Assembly: GCA_035463115.1 (NCBI GenBank)
Contig: DATHTO010000004.1
Coordinates: 1-13,832, forward strand
Length of the DNA: 13,832 nt
Direction of reading: 5' to 3'
Source: BPGL01 sp035463115
GTDB lineage: Bacteria; Actinomycetota; UBA4738; HRBIN12
The notes under the pieces were generated by a model. That model saw only the letters and a list, made by a program, of their open reading frames with translations. It ran no database searches and was not told where the DNA came from. The number at the start of each line of letters is the position of its first letter. Within the stretch, counting starts at the first letter, position 1. Of this stretch, positions 1-5,842 are shown one piece after another. The position numbers and the translations under genes were made by a program.

Positions 1-670
1 CCATCACCTTCTCGAAGAGGTCGTCGCCGCGAGCGGGGTCGCGCAGGTACAGCTCGAACCCGACCTCGCCGGTCCATCCGGTGCGCGAGATGACCAGCGG
101 GATGCCGTCGAGCTCCGCCTCGGCGCAGAAGTAGTAGCCGAGGTCGGCGACGGCGTCGCCGAGCAGGTCGCGCATCAGGTCGCGCGAGCGCGGCCCTTGG
201 ATCTGCATCGGCGCGACGTCGGCCTCGCGGATCTCGACGTCCATCCCGCGGCCCGCCGCGACGCCGGCGACGAACAGCAGGGCGTCGGAATCCGCCAGCG
301 CGAGCCAGAAGCGGTCCTCGTCGAGGCGCAGCAGCACGGGATCGTTCACGATGCCGCCCCAGTGCGTGGTGAGAAGCACGTACCGTGCCTGCATCACGGC
401 GACCTTCGTGAGGTCGCGGCACGTGATCAGGTTCGTGAGCTCGAACGCGTCGGGACCGCTGATCTCGACGCAGCGCTCGACCGCGACGTCCCACACCGTC
501 ACGTCGTCGAGCAGCGCGCGGTACTCCGTGACCGGGTCGTCGTAGAGCGTCGGCAGGAGCATGTGGTTGTAGAGGCCCCAGCTCTGACAGCCGTGCCGCT
601 TCGTGGCTTCGTAGTAGGGCGACTTCCGGTACCAGGGCTGGACGTAGAAGGTGAAGGTCTCCGATGGCAC
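1..670 (-). CDS. DmdA-like GcvT-fold methyltransferase, second copy (C-terminus outside window)
   Basis: The gene starts at GTG 670 with a GGGAGG ribosome binding site 8 bases upstream; 223 residues are visible before the window edge. It belongs to the glycine cleavage T-protein (aminomethyltransferase) family and most resembles the DMSP demethylase DmdA, which moves a methyl group to tetrahydrofolate. Visible landmarks are YNHMLLPTLY (34-43), WDVAVER (60-66), SGPDA (71-75), GGIVNDP (105-111) with the conserved Asp at 110, LADSDALL (125-132), QIQGP (156-160) and the folate-site signature TGWTGEVGFE (197-206). By eye it is about 60% identical to the paralogue at 1325-2503. Segments near the predicted active site differ, however: VERC for VERQ, TCRDL for TPRDL, VMQA for VGQC and HWGG for PDGG. 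It follows the YqgE-family gene by 70 bases and is probably the fourth gene of the cluster. Family assignment is firm; the substrate is unknown and DMSP is only one possibility. Confidence 0.88.
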   Translation of the reverse strand, partial: MPSETFTFYVQPWYRKSPYYEATKRHGCQSWGLYNHMLLPTLYDDPVTEYRALLDDVTVWDVAVERCVEISGPDAFELTNLITCRDLTKVAVMQARYVLLTTHWGGIVNDPVLLRLDEDRFWLALADSDALLFVAGVAAGRGMDVEIREADVAPMQIQGPRSRDLMRDLLGDAVADLGYYFCAEAELDGIPLVISRTGWTGEVGFELYLRDPARGDDLFEKVM

Positions 671-740
671 GCGGCGCGCCTCCCAGGTCGATGGACGTTC
701 GCGGGAGCGTAGCCCGGCGCTCGCCGACCCGCTACGCGCG

Positions 741-1286
741 TCAGTTCAGGCTCGGGTCCTCGGGCAGCAACCGCATCACCTCGTACCGAGGGCCGAGACG
801 CTGCACGACGTGGTCCCACAGGCCGCCGGGGTCGGCATGGAACACGTCGTCGGCGTTCGCCGCCGTGACGATCCACGCGTCCTCCTCGAGCTCGGCCTCG
901 AGCTGGCCGGGACCCCATCCGGCGTAGCCGGCGAACACGCGGGCACGGGTCACGCCCTCGAGGTGCTCGTGGTCGGCCTCCTCCGGGAGGAACCCGACAC
1001 GGTCGAACGCGATCACGCCCGCCCGTGACGGGTCGTCGAACTCCGCGACGACGACGGCCGCCTGCTGCTGGACCGGCCCTCCGAGGAAGAGCGGATCGCC
1101 GGGCGGCACGATCTCGGCGAGCGGCGGCACGGCCTCGTCGACGGTCACCTCGAGCTGCCGGTTCAGGACGACGCCGACGGCGCCTTCCTCGTCGTGGTGC
1201 CCGATCAGCACGATCGTCTTGCGGAAGTTCGGGTCGAACAGCGACGCGTTCGACAGCAGGAGCTTGCCGGTGAGAGAGCCGTCCAC
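741..1286 (-). CDS. yqgE: YqgE/AlgH family protein (DUF179)
   Basis: This 181-residue protein is about the usual length for the YqgE/AlgH family, whose biochemical role is not settled. The N-terminal signature is present: GKLLLSNASLFDPNF followed by KTIVLIGHH and GAVGVVLNR. So are the mid-protein FLGGPVQ, the very conserved GYAGWGPGQLE, and a C-terminal DVFHADPGGLW block. GTG 1286 was chosen because MDGSLTGKLLL is a typical YqgE N-terminus and a G-rich GATGGGGGC lies immediately before it. The reading frame stays open for more than 900 bases further upstream, but that part is antisense-frame noise over the neighbouring gene. The gene lies between two DmdA-like genes (gaps of 38 and 70 bases), which is not its usual neighbourhood in proteobacteria, where it sits beside the Holliday-junction resolvase gene ruvX/yqgF. 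No signal peptide or membrane segment is visible, so a cytoplasmic protein is expected. Confidence 0.93.
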   Translation of the reverse strand: MDGSLTGKLLLSNASLFDPNFRKTIVLIGHHDEEGAVGVVLNRQLEVTVDEAVPPLAEIVPPGDPLFLGGPVQQQAAVVVAEFDDPSRAGVIAFDRVGFLPEEADHEHLEGVTRARVFAGYAGWGPGQLEAELEEDAWIVTAANADDVFHADPGGLWDHVVQRLGPRYEVMRLLPEDPSLN

Positions 1287-1324
1287 GCCCCCATCTTGGC
1301 GGTTGCGGCGGCGAACGCCCCGCG

Positions 1325-2503
1325 CTACCCCTTCGGAACGTCCTTCGTCGCGTCCCAGAACGGCAGCGGAACGACCTCGGCTCCGAGCCTGCCGGACGGC
1401 GACGTGATCTCGATCCGCGTGCCGTGCGCGGCGGCCTCGATCGGGACCCAGGCGTAGCCCATGTTGATCTCGAGCCGGGGCGAGTACGAGGCGCTCGTGA
1501 GCTTCCCGACCTCGCGCCCGCCGACCGACACCGGCCAGAAGTCCTCGAGCCACATCCCGAGCGGCTCCCCGTCGATCCGGACGCCGACCAGCTTCTTCGA
1601 GACCCCCTCGCGCTCGACGCGCTCGAGCGCCTCGCGCGACACGACCACGTTGTCGTTCTCGAGCTCGACGAGTCGCTCGAGGCCCGTCACCTCGTACGGG
1701 GTGTTCGTGACGTCCATGTCGTTGCCGTAGTTGAAGATGCCTGCCTCGAGACGTCGCTGGTCGCTCGGCGCGATCGCGCGGATCTCGAACTCCTGGCCCG
1801 CGTCCATGATCGCGTCCCACAGGTCGAGCCCACGGGAGGAGTCGCGCAGGTACACCTCGTAGCCGACCTCGCCGGTCCAGCCCGTCCGCGACACGACGAC
1901 GGGGATGTCGCCGAGCGAGGTCTCCGCGCACCAGTAGTACCGGAGGTCCGCGATCTCGTCGCCGAAGAGCTTCCGGATCAACGGCTTCGACTTCGGGCCC
2001 TGGACCTGCAGCGGCGACACGTCGGGCTCCCGGATGTGCACGTCGAGGCCGGCGAACGCCTGCACCCCGAGCGCGTAGAGCAGCGCGTCGCTGTCGGCGA
2101 GCGAGAGCCAGAAGCGGTCCTCGGCGAGCTTCAGCAGGATAGGGTCGTTCACGATCCCGCCGTCGGGGGCGCACAGCAGCACGTACTTGCACTGTCCGAC
2201 CGCGCAGGTCGACAGGTCGCGCGGCGTGAGCAACTGCGTGAAGCGGGCGGCGTCGGGCCCGGTGATCTCGACCTGGCGCTCGACCGCGACGTCCCAGAGC
2301 GTCACGTGCTCGAGGAGGTGCCAGTACTCCTTGACGTCGTCGTCGTAGAGCGTGGGAATCAGCATGTGGTTGTAGAGATCCCAGCTCGTGCAGCCGGCCT
2401 CGACGGTCCGCTGGAAGTACGGCGACTTCTTGTACCAGCTCGCGAAGTAGAACTTGAACCAGTCGTTCTCCTCGATCGTCTCCCGCACGCTGCCTTCGGC
2501 CAC
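1325..2503 (-). CDS. DmdA-like GcvT-fold tetrahydrofolate methyltransferase/demethylase
   Basis: This 392-residue protein has the length of a GcvT/DmdA-type enzyme. Landmarks are LYNHMLIPTLY (43-53), EYWHLLEHVTLWDVAVERQVEI (59-80), LTPRDL (92-97), GQCKY (103-107), GGIVNDP (115-121) with the conserved Asp at 120, LADSDALLYALG (135-146), REPDVSPLQVQGPKS (158-172), TGWTGEVGYE (207-216), YGNDMDVTNTP (259-269) and a C-terminal barrel with GKLTSASYSPRL (333-344). From memory this pattern follows SAR11 DmdA closely, but the folate-site motif TGEVGYE is the usual GcvT form, where I recall DmdA having a Gln at the first Glu. It is therefore best called a DmdA-like demethylase with unknown substrate. 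GTG 2503 lies 8 bases after GGAGG of a perfect GGAGGTGA; a GTG at 2512 overlapping the upstream stop is the alternative. It follows the FAD oxidoreductase gene with a 5-base gap, so the two are very likely translationally coupled and act together. Confidence 0.9.
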   Translation of the reverse strand: MAEGSVRETIEENDWFKFYFASWYKKSPYFQRTVEAGCTSWDLYNHMLIPTLYDDDVKEYWHLLEHVTLWDVAVERQVEITGPDAARFTQLLTPRDLSTCAVGQCKYVLLCAPDGGIVNDPILLKLAEDRFWLSLADSDALLYALGVQAFAGLDVHIREPDVSPLQVQGPKSKPLIRKLFGDEIADLRYYWCAETSLGDIPVVVSRTGWTGEVGYEVYLRDSSRGLDLWDAIMDAGQEFEIRAIAPSDQRRLEAGIFNYGNDMDVTNTPYEVTGLERLVELENDNVVVSREALERVEREGVSKKLVGVRIDGEPLGMWLEDFWPVSVGGREVGKLTSASYSPRLEINMGYAWVPIEAAAHGTRIEITSPSGRLGAEVVPLPFWDATKDVPKG

Positions 2504-2508
2504 GCGGT

Positions 2509-2516
2509 TCACCTCC
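2509..2516 (-). promoter_or_regulatory. Perfect Shine-Dalgarno sequence overlapping a stop codon (translational coupling)
   Basis: On the minus strand this reads GGAGGTGA, eight bases fully complementary to the 3' end of 16S rRNA. Its last three bases are the TGA stop of the FAD oxidoreductase gene. The GTG start of the DmdA-like gene follows after ACCGC. A ribosome ending the first gene is thus placed on the binding site of the second. This is the strongest ribosome binding site in the window and it decides the start at 2503. Confidence 0.8.
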
Positions 2517-4140
2517 GGGATCGTGGCCGCCGGGTGGCGGCCTTCACGTCCTTCACGATCTCCCGCACGCAGTTCCACGCGGGGATGCCGCAGACGCCAC
2601 CGCCGCCGTGCGTCGCGCTCGAGCACTGGTACAGGCCCTCGACGGGCGTCCGGTAGTCGGCGTAGCCGGGGGCCGGCCGCATGTGGAACAGCTGCTCGGC
2701 CGACAGCTCGCCGTGGAAGATGTTGCCGCCCACGAGCCCCCATCCGGTCTGCATCTCGTGCGGCCCGAGCACCTGCATGTGCAGGACCGAGTCCTTGAAG
2801 CCCGGCGCGAGCCCGTCGTAGCCGTCGATCACGCGGTGCGCGTACGCCTCGAGCTCGGCGTCGTCGGGCTCGTCGGCCCACTCCGCCGGGCACCACTGCG
2901 TGAACAGCGACACCACGTGCTTGCCCTCGGGCGCGAGCGACGGATCGACGTAGGTGGGCATGCAGCCGTCGCTGAACGGTCGGGTCGCCGCCTCGCCGCG
3001 CCGCGCCTGCTCGAACGCCTCCTCGAGGTAGGCGACCGAGTGCGCGAGCTCGAACCCGCCGGTGAGGTCCTCGAAGTCGGGCTTCGCCGTGAACACCGGC
3101 GCCCGGTCGAGGGCGAGGTTGATCTTCACGACGCCCGACTTCGTCCGCCAGTTCCGGATGTCGTCGACGAAGTCCGCCGGCAGCTCCTCCGGATCGAGGT
3201 GCTGCAGGAACGTGATCTTCGGGTGCGTCGCGGCCACGACGATCGGCGCGAGGAGCTCCTCGCCGCTGTCGAGGGCGACGCCGCGCGTGCGCCCCTCGTG
3301 GGTCAGGATCCTCGCCACGCTGGCTCCCGTGCGGATGTCGCATCCGAACGACCGCGCGCTCGACTCGATCGCGGCGCTCACCGCGCCCATCCCGCCGATC
3401 GGGGTGGCCCACGCGCCGAGGTGCCCGTCGCCGACGTCGCCGATCGAATGATGCGCCATCACGTACCCCGTGCCCGGCTCGTACGGGCCCGCCCACGTGC
3501 CGATCAAGCCGTTCAGCGCCATCACGGTCTTCACCTGGTCGGACTCGAAGAACCGATCGAGGATGTCGACGATCGACATCGTCATGAGGCGCGTGACGTC
3601 GGCGACGCCTCGGACGTCCAACCCGCGGAAGCGCCACGCCAGCCGCAGCTGCTCGTTCAGCTGCGACGGCGCCGTCGATCCGAGCGCCGGCGGCGTGGAC
3701 ATGAGGAGCGGTCCGAGCACGTCGGCGAGGCCGCCGATCCACGCCTCCCACCGCTCGAGCGCCTCGGCGTCGCGCTTCGAGAACTTCGCGAACTCGTCGT
3801 GGTTCGCCTTGGGATCGTCGTCCTGGATGATGTACCGCCCGTCGGGGAACGGGACGAAGTACGGACCGGTGGGGATCGCCCGGTAGCCGTGCCGCTCGAG
3901 CTCGAGCTCCCGCAGGATCGTGTCGGGCATCAGGCTCATCACGTAGCTGAGCGTGGTGACCTTGAAGTCCGGAGCCTCCGGCCACGGGCTCGACGTGTCG
4001 GCGGCGCCGCCCGTCTTGTCGCGAGCCTCGAGCACCAGCGCCCGGGCGCCGCGCTTCGCGAGGAGCGCCCCGGCCGCGAGGCCGTTGTGCCCACCGCCGA
4101 CGACGATCGCGTCGTAGCGTCCCGCCGTTCCGCTCGTCAC
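2509..4140 (-). CDS. FAD-dependent oxidoreductase, PYROXD2/phytoene dehydrogenase-like
   Basis: This 543-residue enzyme belongs to the flavin amine oxidase/phytoene desaturase superfamily, in the subgroup related to eukaryotic PYROXD2. The N-terminal dinucleotide-binding fold is clear: YDAIVVGGGHNGLAAG (9-24) and a ribose-binding Glu at 38 in LVLEARDKTGG. The C-terminal FAD-binding segment reads GLYQCSSATHGGGGVCG, matching the family's GLYxCGSxTHPGGGVxG except for the substituted Gly and Pro. The mid-protein has family-typical AHHSIGD and TPIGGMGAVSAAI segments. No signal peptide or transmembrane anchor is seen. GTG 4140 fits the fold start; no Shine-Dalgarno is present, but a -10 box lies 7 bases upstream, suggesting a leaderless transcript. 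The frame stays open back to 4401, but that extension overlaps the MFS gene and is Arg-rich, so it was rejected. As the first gene of the cluster, it probably oxidises the substrate or product handled by the two DmdA-like proteins. The reaction is not identifiable. Confidence 0.88.
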   Translation of the reverse strand: MTSGTAGRYDAIVVGGGHNGLAAGALLAKRGARALVLEARDKTGGAADTSSPWPEAPDFKVTTLSYVMSLMPDTILRELELERHGYRAIPTGPYFVPFPDGRYIIQDDDPKANHDEFAKFSKRDAEALERWEAWIGGLADVLGPLLMSTPPALGSTAPSQLNEQLRLAWRFRGLDVRGVADVTRLMTMSIVDILDRFFESDQVKTVMALNGLIGTWAGPYEPGTGYVMAHHSIGDVGDGHLGAWATPIGGMGAVSAAIESSARSFGCDIRTGASVARILTHEGRTRGVALDSGEELLAPIVVAATHPKITFLQHLDPEELPADFVDDIRNWRTKSGVVKINLALDRAPVFTAKPDFEDLTGGFELAHSVAYLEEAFEQARRGEAATRPFSDGCMPTYVDPSLAPEGKHVVSLFTQWCPAEWADEPDDAELEAYAHRVIDGYDGLAPGFKDSVLHMQVLGPHEMQTGWGLVGGNIFHGELSAEQLFHMRPAPGYADYRTPVEGLYQCSSATHGGGGVCGIPAWNCVREIVKDVKAATRRPRSRR

Positions 4141-4147
4141 ACGACGG

Positions 4148-4177
4148 ACCGTAACGCTGAATCTCGATTCAACGCAA
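4148..4177 (-). promoter_or_regulatory. Candidate leaderless promoter of the FAD/DmdA-like cluster
   Basis: On the minus strand a -35-like TTGCGT (4172-4177) and a -10-like TACGGT (4148-4153, TANNNT) are separated by 18 bases. Seven bases lie between the -10 box and the GTG start codon, so transcription would begin at or beside the start codon. The absence of a Shine-Dalgarno sequence agrees with this. The -35 match is weak (TTG only). The whole spacer is occupied by a palindrome, described separately. Confidence 0.5.
4154..4171. promoter_or_regulatory. Palindromic operator candidate 1 (TGAA-N6-TTCA)
   Basis: The plus strand reads ACGCTGAATCTCGATTCA. TGAATC and GATTCA are perfect 6-base inverted arms around 2 bases. 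The site fills the -35/-10 spacer of the candidate promoter, where a bound repressor would block RNA polymerase. Its size and half-sites resemble operators of TetR- or GntR-type dimeric regulators; the regulator itself is not encoded in this window. Confidence 0.5.
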
Positions 4178-4219
4178 ACGACGGAGCCCGAGGCCTCGCC
4201 CGCGCCGACGCGGCGACCG

Positions 4220-4237
4220 ACGCTGAACGGTTGTTCA
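4220..4237. promoter_or_regulatory. Palindromic operator candidate 2 (TGAA-N6-TTCA)
   Basis: The plus strand reads ACGCTGAACGGTTGTTCA, with inverted arms CTGAAC and GTTCAG (ending at 4238) around GGTT. It shares ACGCTGAA and TTCA at identical spacing with candidate 1, 66 bases away, which is about six helical turns. Two matching sites in one 163-base intergenic region support a real operator pair more than either palindrome alone would. Confidence 0.5.
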
Positions 4238-4303
4238 GGCGCGGCAGCGCGACCCGGGCGGGTCCCGGCCGGACCGGTTCCCCGCCTCGAGCCGTCGATC
4301 CTC

Positions 4304-5626
4304 CTACCGGGAGCCGAACGCCGAAGCGCCCGACTCGACGCCGGCCGGCGCAGCCTCCAGGTCCTCCGCCGACGTGAACCGCGGGAGCCGCGGGGCGTCA
4401 CCGGCCACGGCGGCCTCGTCGGAGGTCACGGCCGCGGGATCCCGCCGCCAGAGCGGGAGCAGCACCCACGTGCCGATCAACGCGCCGGTGCCGGCCGAGA
4501 CGTACAGCGCCCGGGGACCGATCGCGGCGACGAGCGGCCCCGCGACCGCGTATCCGAACGCGACGCCGAGGTTCCAGAGCGCGTCGGTGCTCGCCATCAC
4601 GCGGCTGCGGACCGCGTCGGGCGCTCGGCGCTGCTGGATCCCGCGGATCGCGACGATCGACATCGCGTCGAACCCGCCGTTCAGCGCCAGGAACAGCAGC
4701 ACCGGCCAGAACCACGGCGACACGCCGACGAGCCCCATCATCACCGCGAACCCGAGGTTCGTGGCGACGAGCCAGCGGAGCTCCGTGCGGCCGGTGATCA
4801 CCCGGCCCGCGAGCGCGCCGACCGCCGAGCCGAGTCCCCACGCCGCGATCAGGAAGCCGTACAGCCGCCCGGTCTCGGCGTCGTCGCGAGCGAACAGCTC
4901 CACCAACGGAAGGTCCGCGACCATGACCAGCCCGATGAACGCGACCATGATCGTGAACGCGACGGTGATCCTGGCGAGGACGGGCTCGCGCCGGATGTAC
5001 CGGAGGCCGGCGAGCACGCCGCGGTGATCGTCGTGGTCCTCGTCGGACGTTCGCGCGAACGGACGCCGGATCGACCACACGAGGAGCGCCGAGACCCCGA
5101 ACGTCACGGCGTTCGCCGCGAACACCACGCCGACACCGACGGCATCGAGCACGATCCCGCCGACCGCGGGGCCGACGAAGATGCCGGCGCTCGTGCCGAC
5201 CGAGATCCAGCTGTTCGCGCGATCGACGTCCTCCGGCCGATCGACGAGCGCCGGCACAGCCGCGCTCGACGACGAGATGAACGGCGCCTCGGCGACGGCC
5301 GCCAGGAACCCGAAGACCAGCAGCGCGCCGGGGTCGTCGACCCCCACCATCACGACGTAGACGGCGGCGCCCGCGAGATCGGACGCGATCAGGACCTTGC
5401 GACGGTCGAAGCGGTCACCGAGCGCACCGGCGAACCATCCGAGCACCCCGTGGACGCCGAAGGTGACGAGCAGCGCCGCGGAGAGCCACAGCGTCGACCG
5501 ACCGGTGCGCTCGTACACCGCGAACATCAGCGCGGTGAAGGCGGCGGCGCCTCCGGTGATCGAGATGGCGCGGGCGATCGCGAGACGCGCGATCGCGCTG
5601 CGAGCTGACCGTGAACGGTGTTCCAT
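4304..5626 (-). CDS. MFS transporter (MFS_3, EntS-like)
   Basis: This 440-residue membrane protein has about twelve hydrophobic segments and the major facilitator motif A, GDRFDRRKV (70-78), in the loop after helix 2. A second-half helix pattern GPAVGGIVLDAVG and an acidic central loop (ARTSDEDHDDHRG) divide the two six-helix halves. The layout matches the MFS_3 group, which includes the enterobactin exporter EntS and macrolide efflux proteins. A drug or metabolite efflux role is likely but the substrate is unknown. ATG 5626 has GAGGAG 7 bases upstream. The gene is separated from serA upstream by 216 bases and from the FAD gene downstream by 163 bases, so it is probably its own transcription unit. 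The soluble C-terminal tail after the last helix is rich in Ala, Glu and Asp. Confidence 0.9.
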   Translation of the reverse strand: MEHRSRSARSAIARLAIARAISITGGAAAFTALMFAVYERTGRSTLWLSAALLVTFGVHGVLGWFAGALGDRFDRRKVLIASDLAGAAVYVVMVGVDDPGALLVFGFLAAVAEAPFISSSSAAVPALVDRPEDVDRANSWISVGTSAGIFVGPAVGGIVLDAVGVGVVFAANAVTFGVSALLVWSIRRPFARTSDEDHDDHRGVLAGLRYIRREPVLARITVAFTIMVAFIGLVMVADLPLVELFARDDAETGRLYGFLIAAWGLGSAVGALAGRVITGRTELRWLVATNLGFAVMMGLVGVSPWFWPVLLFLALNGGFDAMSIVAIRGIQQRRAPDAVRSRVMASTDALWNLGVAFGYAVAGPLVAAIGPRALYVSAGTGALIGTWVLLPLWRRDPAAVTSDEAAVAGDAPRLPRFTSAEDLEAAPAGVESGASAFGSR

Positions 5627-5653
5627 GGAGCGGCTCCTCGGGGGGACGGCGGT

Positions 5654-5736
5654 GGATCGGTGAACGACGGGGTGCGCGTGTGGTGGCGCGCGGACGCGTC
5701 AGCGCGTCCGATCGGCTCCCGGCGTGTTCACCATCC
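5654..5736 (-). promoter_or_regulatory. Structured 5' leader of the MFS gene (nested inverted repeats)
   Basis: In the minus-strand RNA, GGATGGTGAAC (5736-5726) can pair with GTTCACCGATCC (5665-5654), an 11-base-pair stem with one bulged C. Inside it lies a perfect 8-base-pair hairpin, CGGACGCG and CGCGTCCG around CTGA (5710-5691). The whole structure ends 27 bases before the start codon of the MFS gene. It could be a cis-acting RNA, an attenuator or a pair of protein-binding palindromes. No known riboswitch class was recognised. Confidence 0.4.
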
Positions 5737-5743
5737 GCTCCAT
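5699..5743 (-). CDS. Possible 14-codon leader peptide upstream of the MFS gene
   Basis: ATG 5743 opens a short frame reading MERMVNTPGADRTR and ending in TGA at 5699-5701. A TANNNT box, TACCAT (5753-5758), lies 9 bases before it. There is no Shine-Dalgarno sequence, so it would be translated from a nearly leaderless end. The frame runs through the 5' arms of both inverted repeats and stops in the loop of the inner hairpin, a layout that would fit translation-dependent attenuation. It is short and may be chance. Confidence 0.25.
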   Translation of the reverse strand: MERMVNTPGADRTR

Positions 5744-5818
5744 AGCGGCGAGATGGTAGCACGCGCTTCCCGCGCGATCGACCGCCCGGAGCCAGAAAGA
5801 TGTGTCGTCCTCGTGACG

Positions 5819-5836
5819 GGCGGCGCGCACGCCGCC
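5819..5836 (-). terminator. Hairpin just after serA, possible terminator
   Basis: GGCGGCG and CGCCGCC form a perfect 7-base-pair stem around a 4-base loop, beginning 6 bases after the serA stop codon. No T-tract follows on the minus strand, so it is not a canonical intrinsic terminator. In GC-rich DNA such stems are also common by chance. Confidence 0.3.
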
Positions 5837-5842
5837 GCCGGA

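Noticed and set aside
1287..2192. Upstream extension of the YqgE frame to 2192
   Set aside because: The extension is Arg-rich, out of frame with the DmdA-like gene it overlaps, and unlike any YqgE N-terminus. GTG 1286 gives the normal family length.
4251..4264. GACCC-GGGC-GGGTC hairpin after the MFS gene as a terminator
   Set aside because: It has only 5 base pairs, no T-tract follows on the minus strand, and such GC-only stems are expected by chance in this base composition.
4141..4401. Longer start for the FAD oxidoreductase at 4401
   Set aside because: The extra 87 residues are low-complexity and Arg-rich, cover the palindromic promoter region, and overlap the MFS gene end. The FAD-binding fold begins right after GTG 4140.
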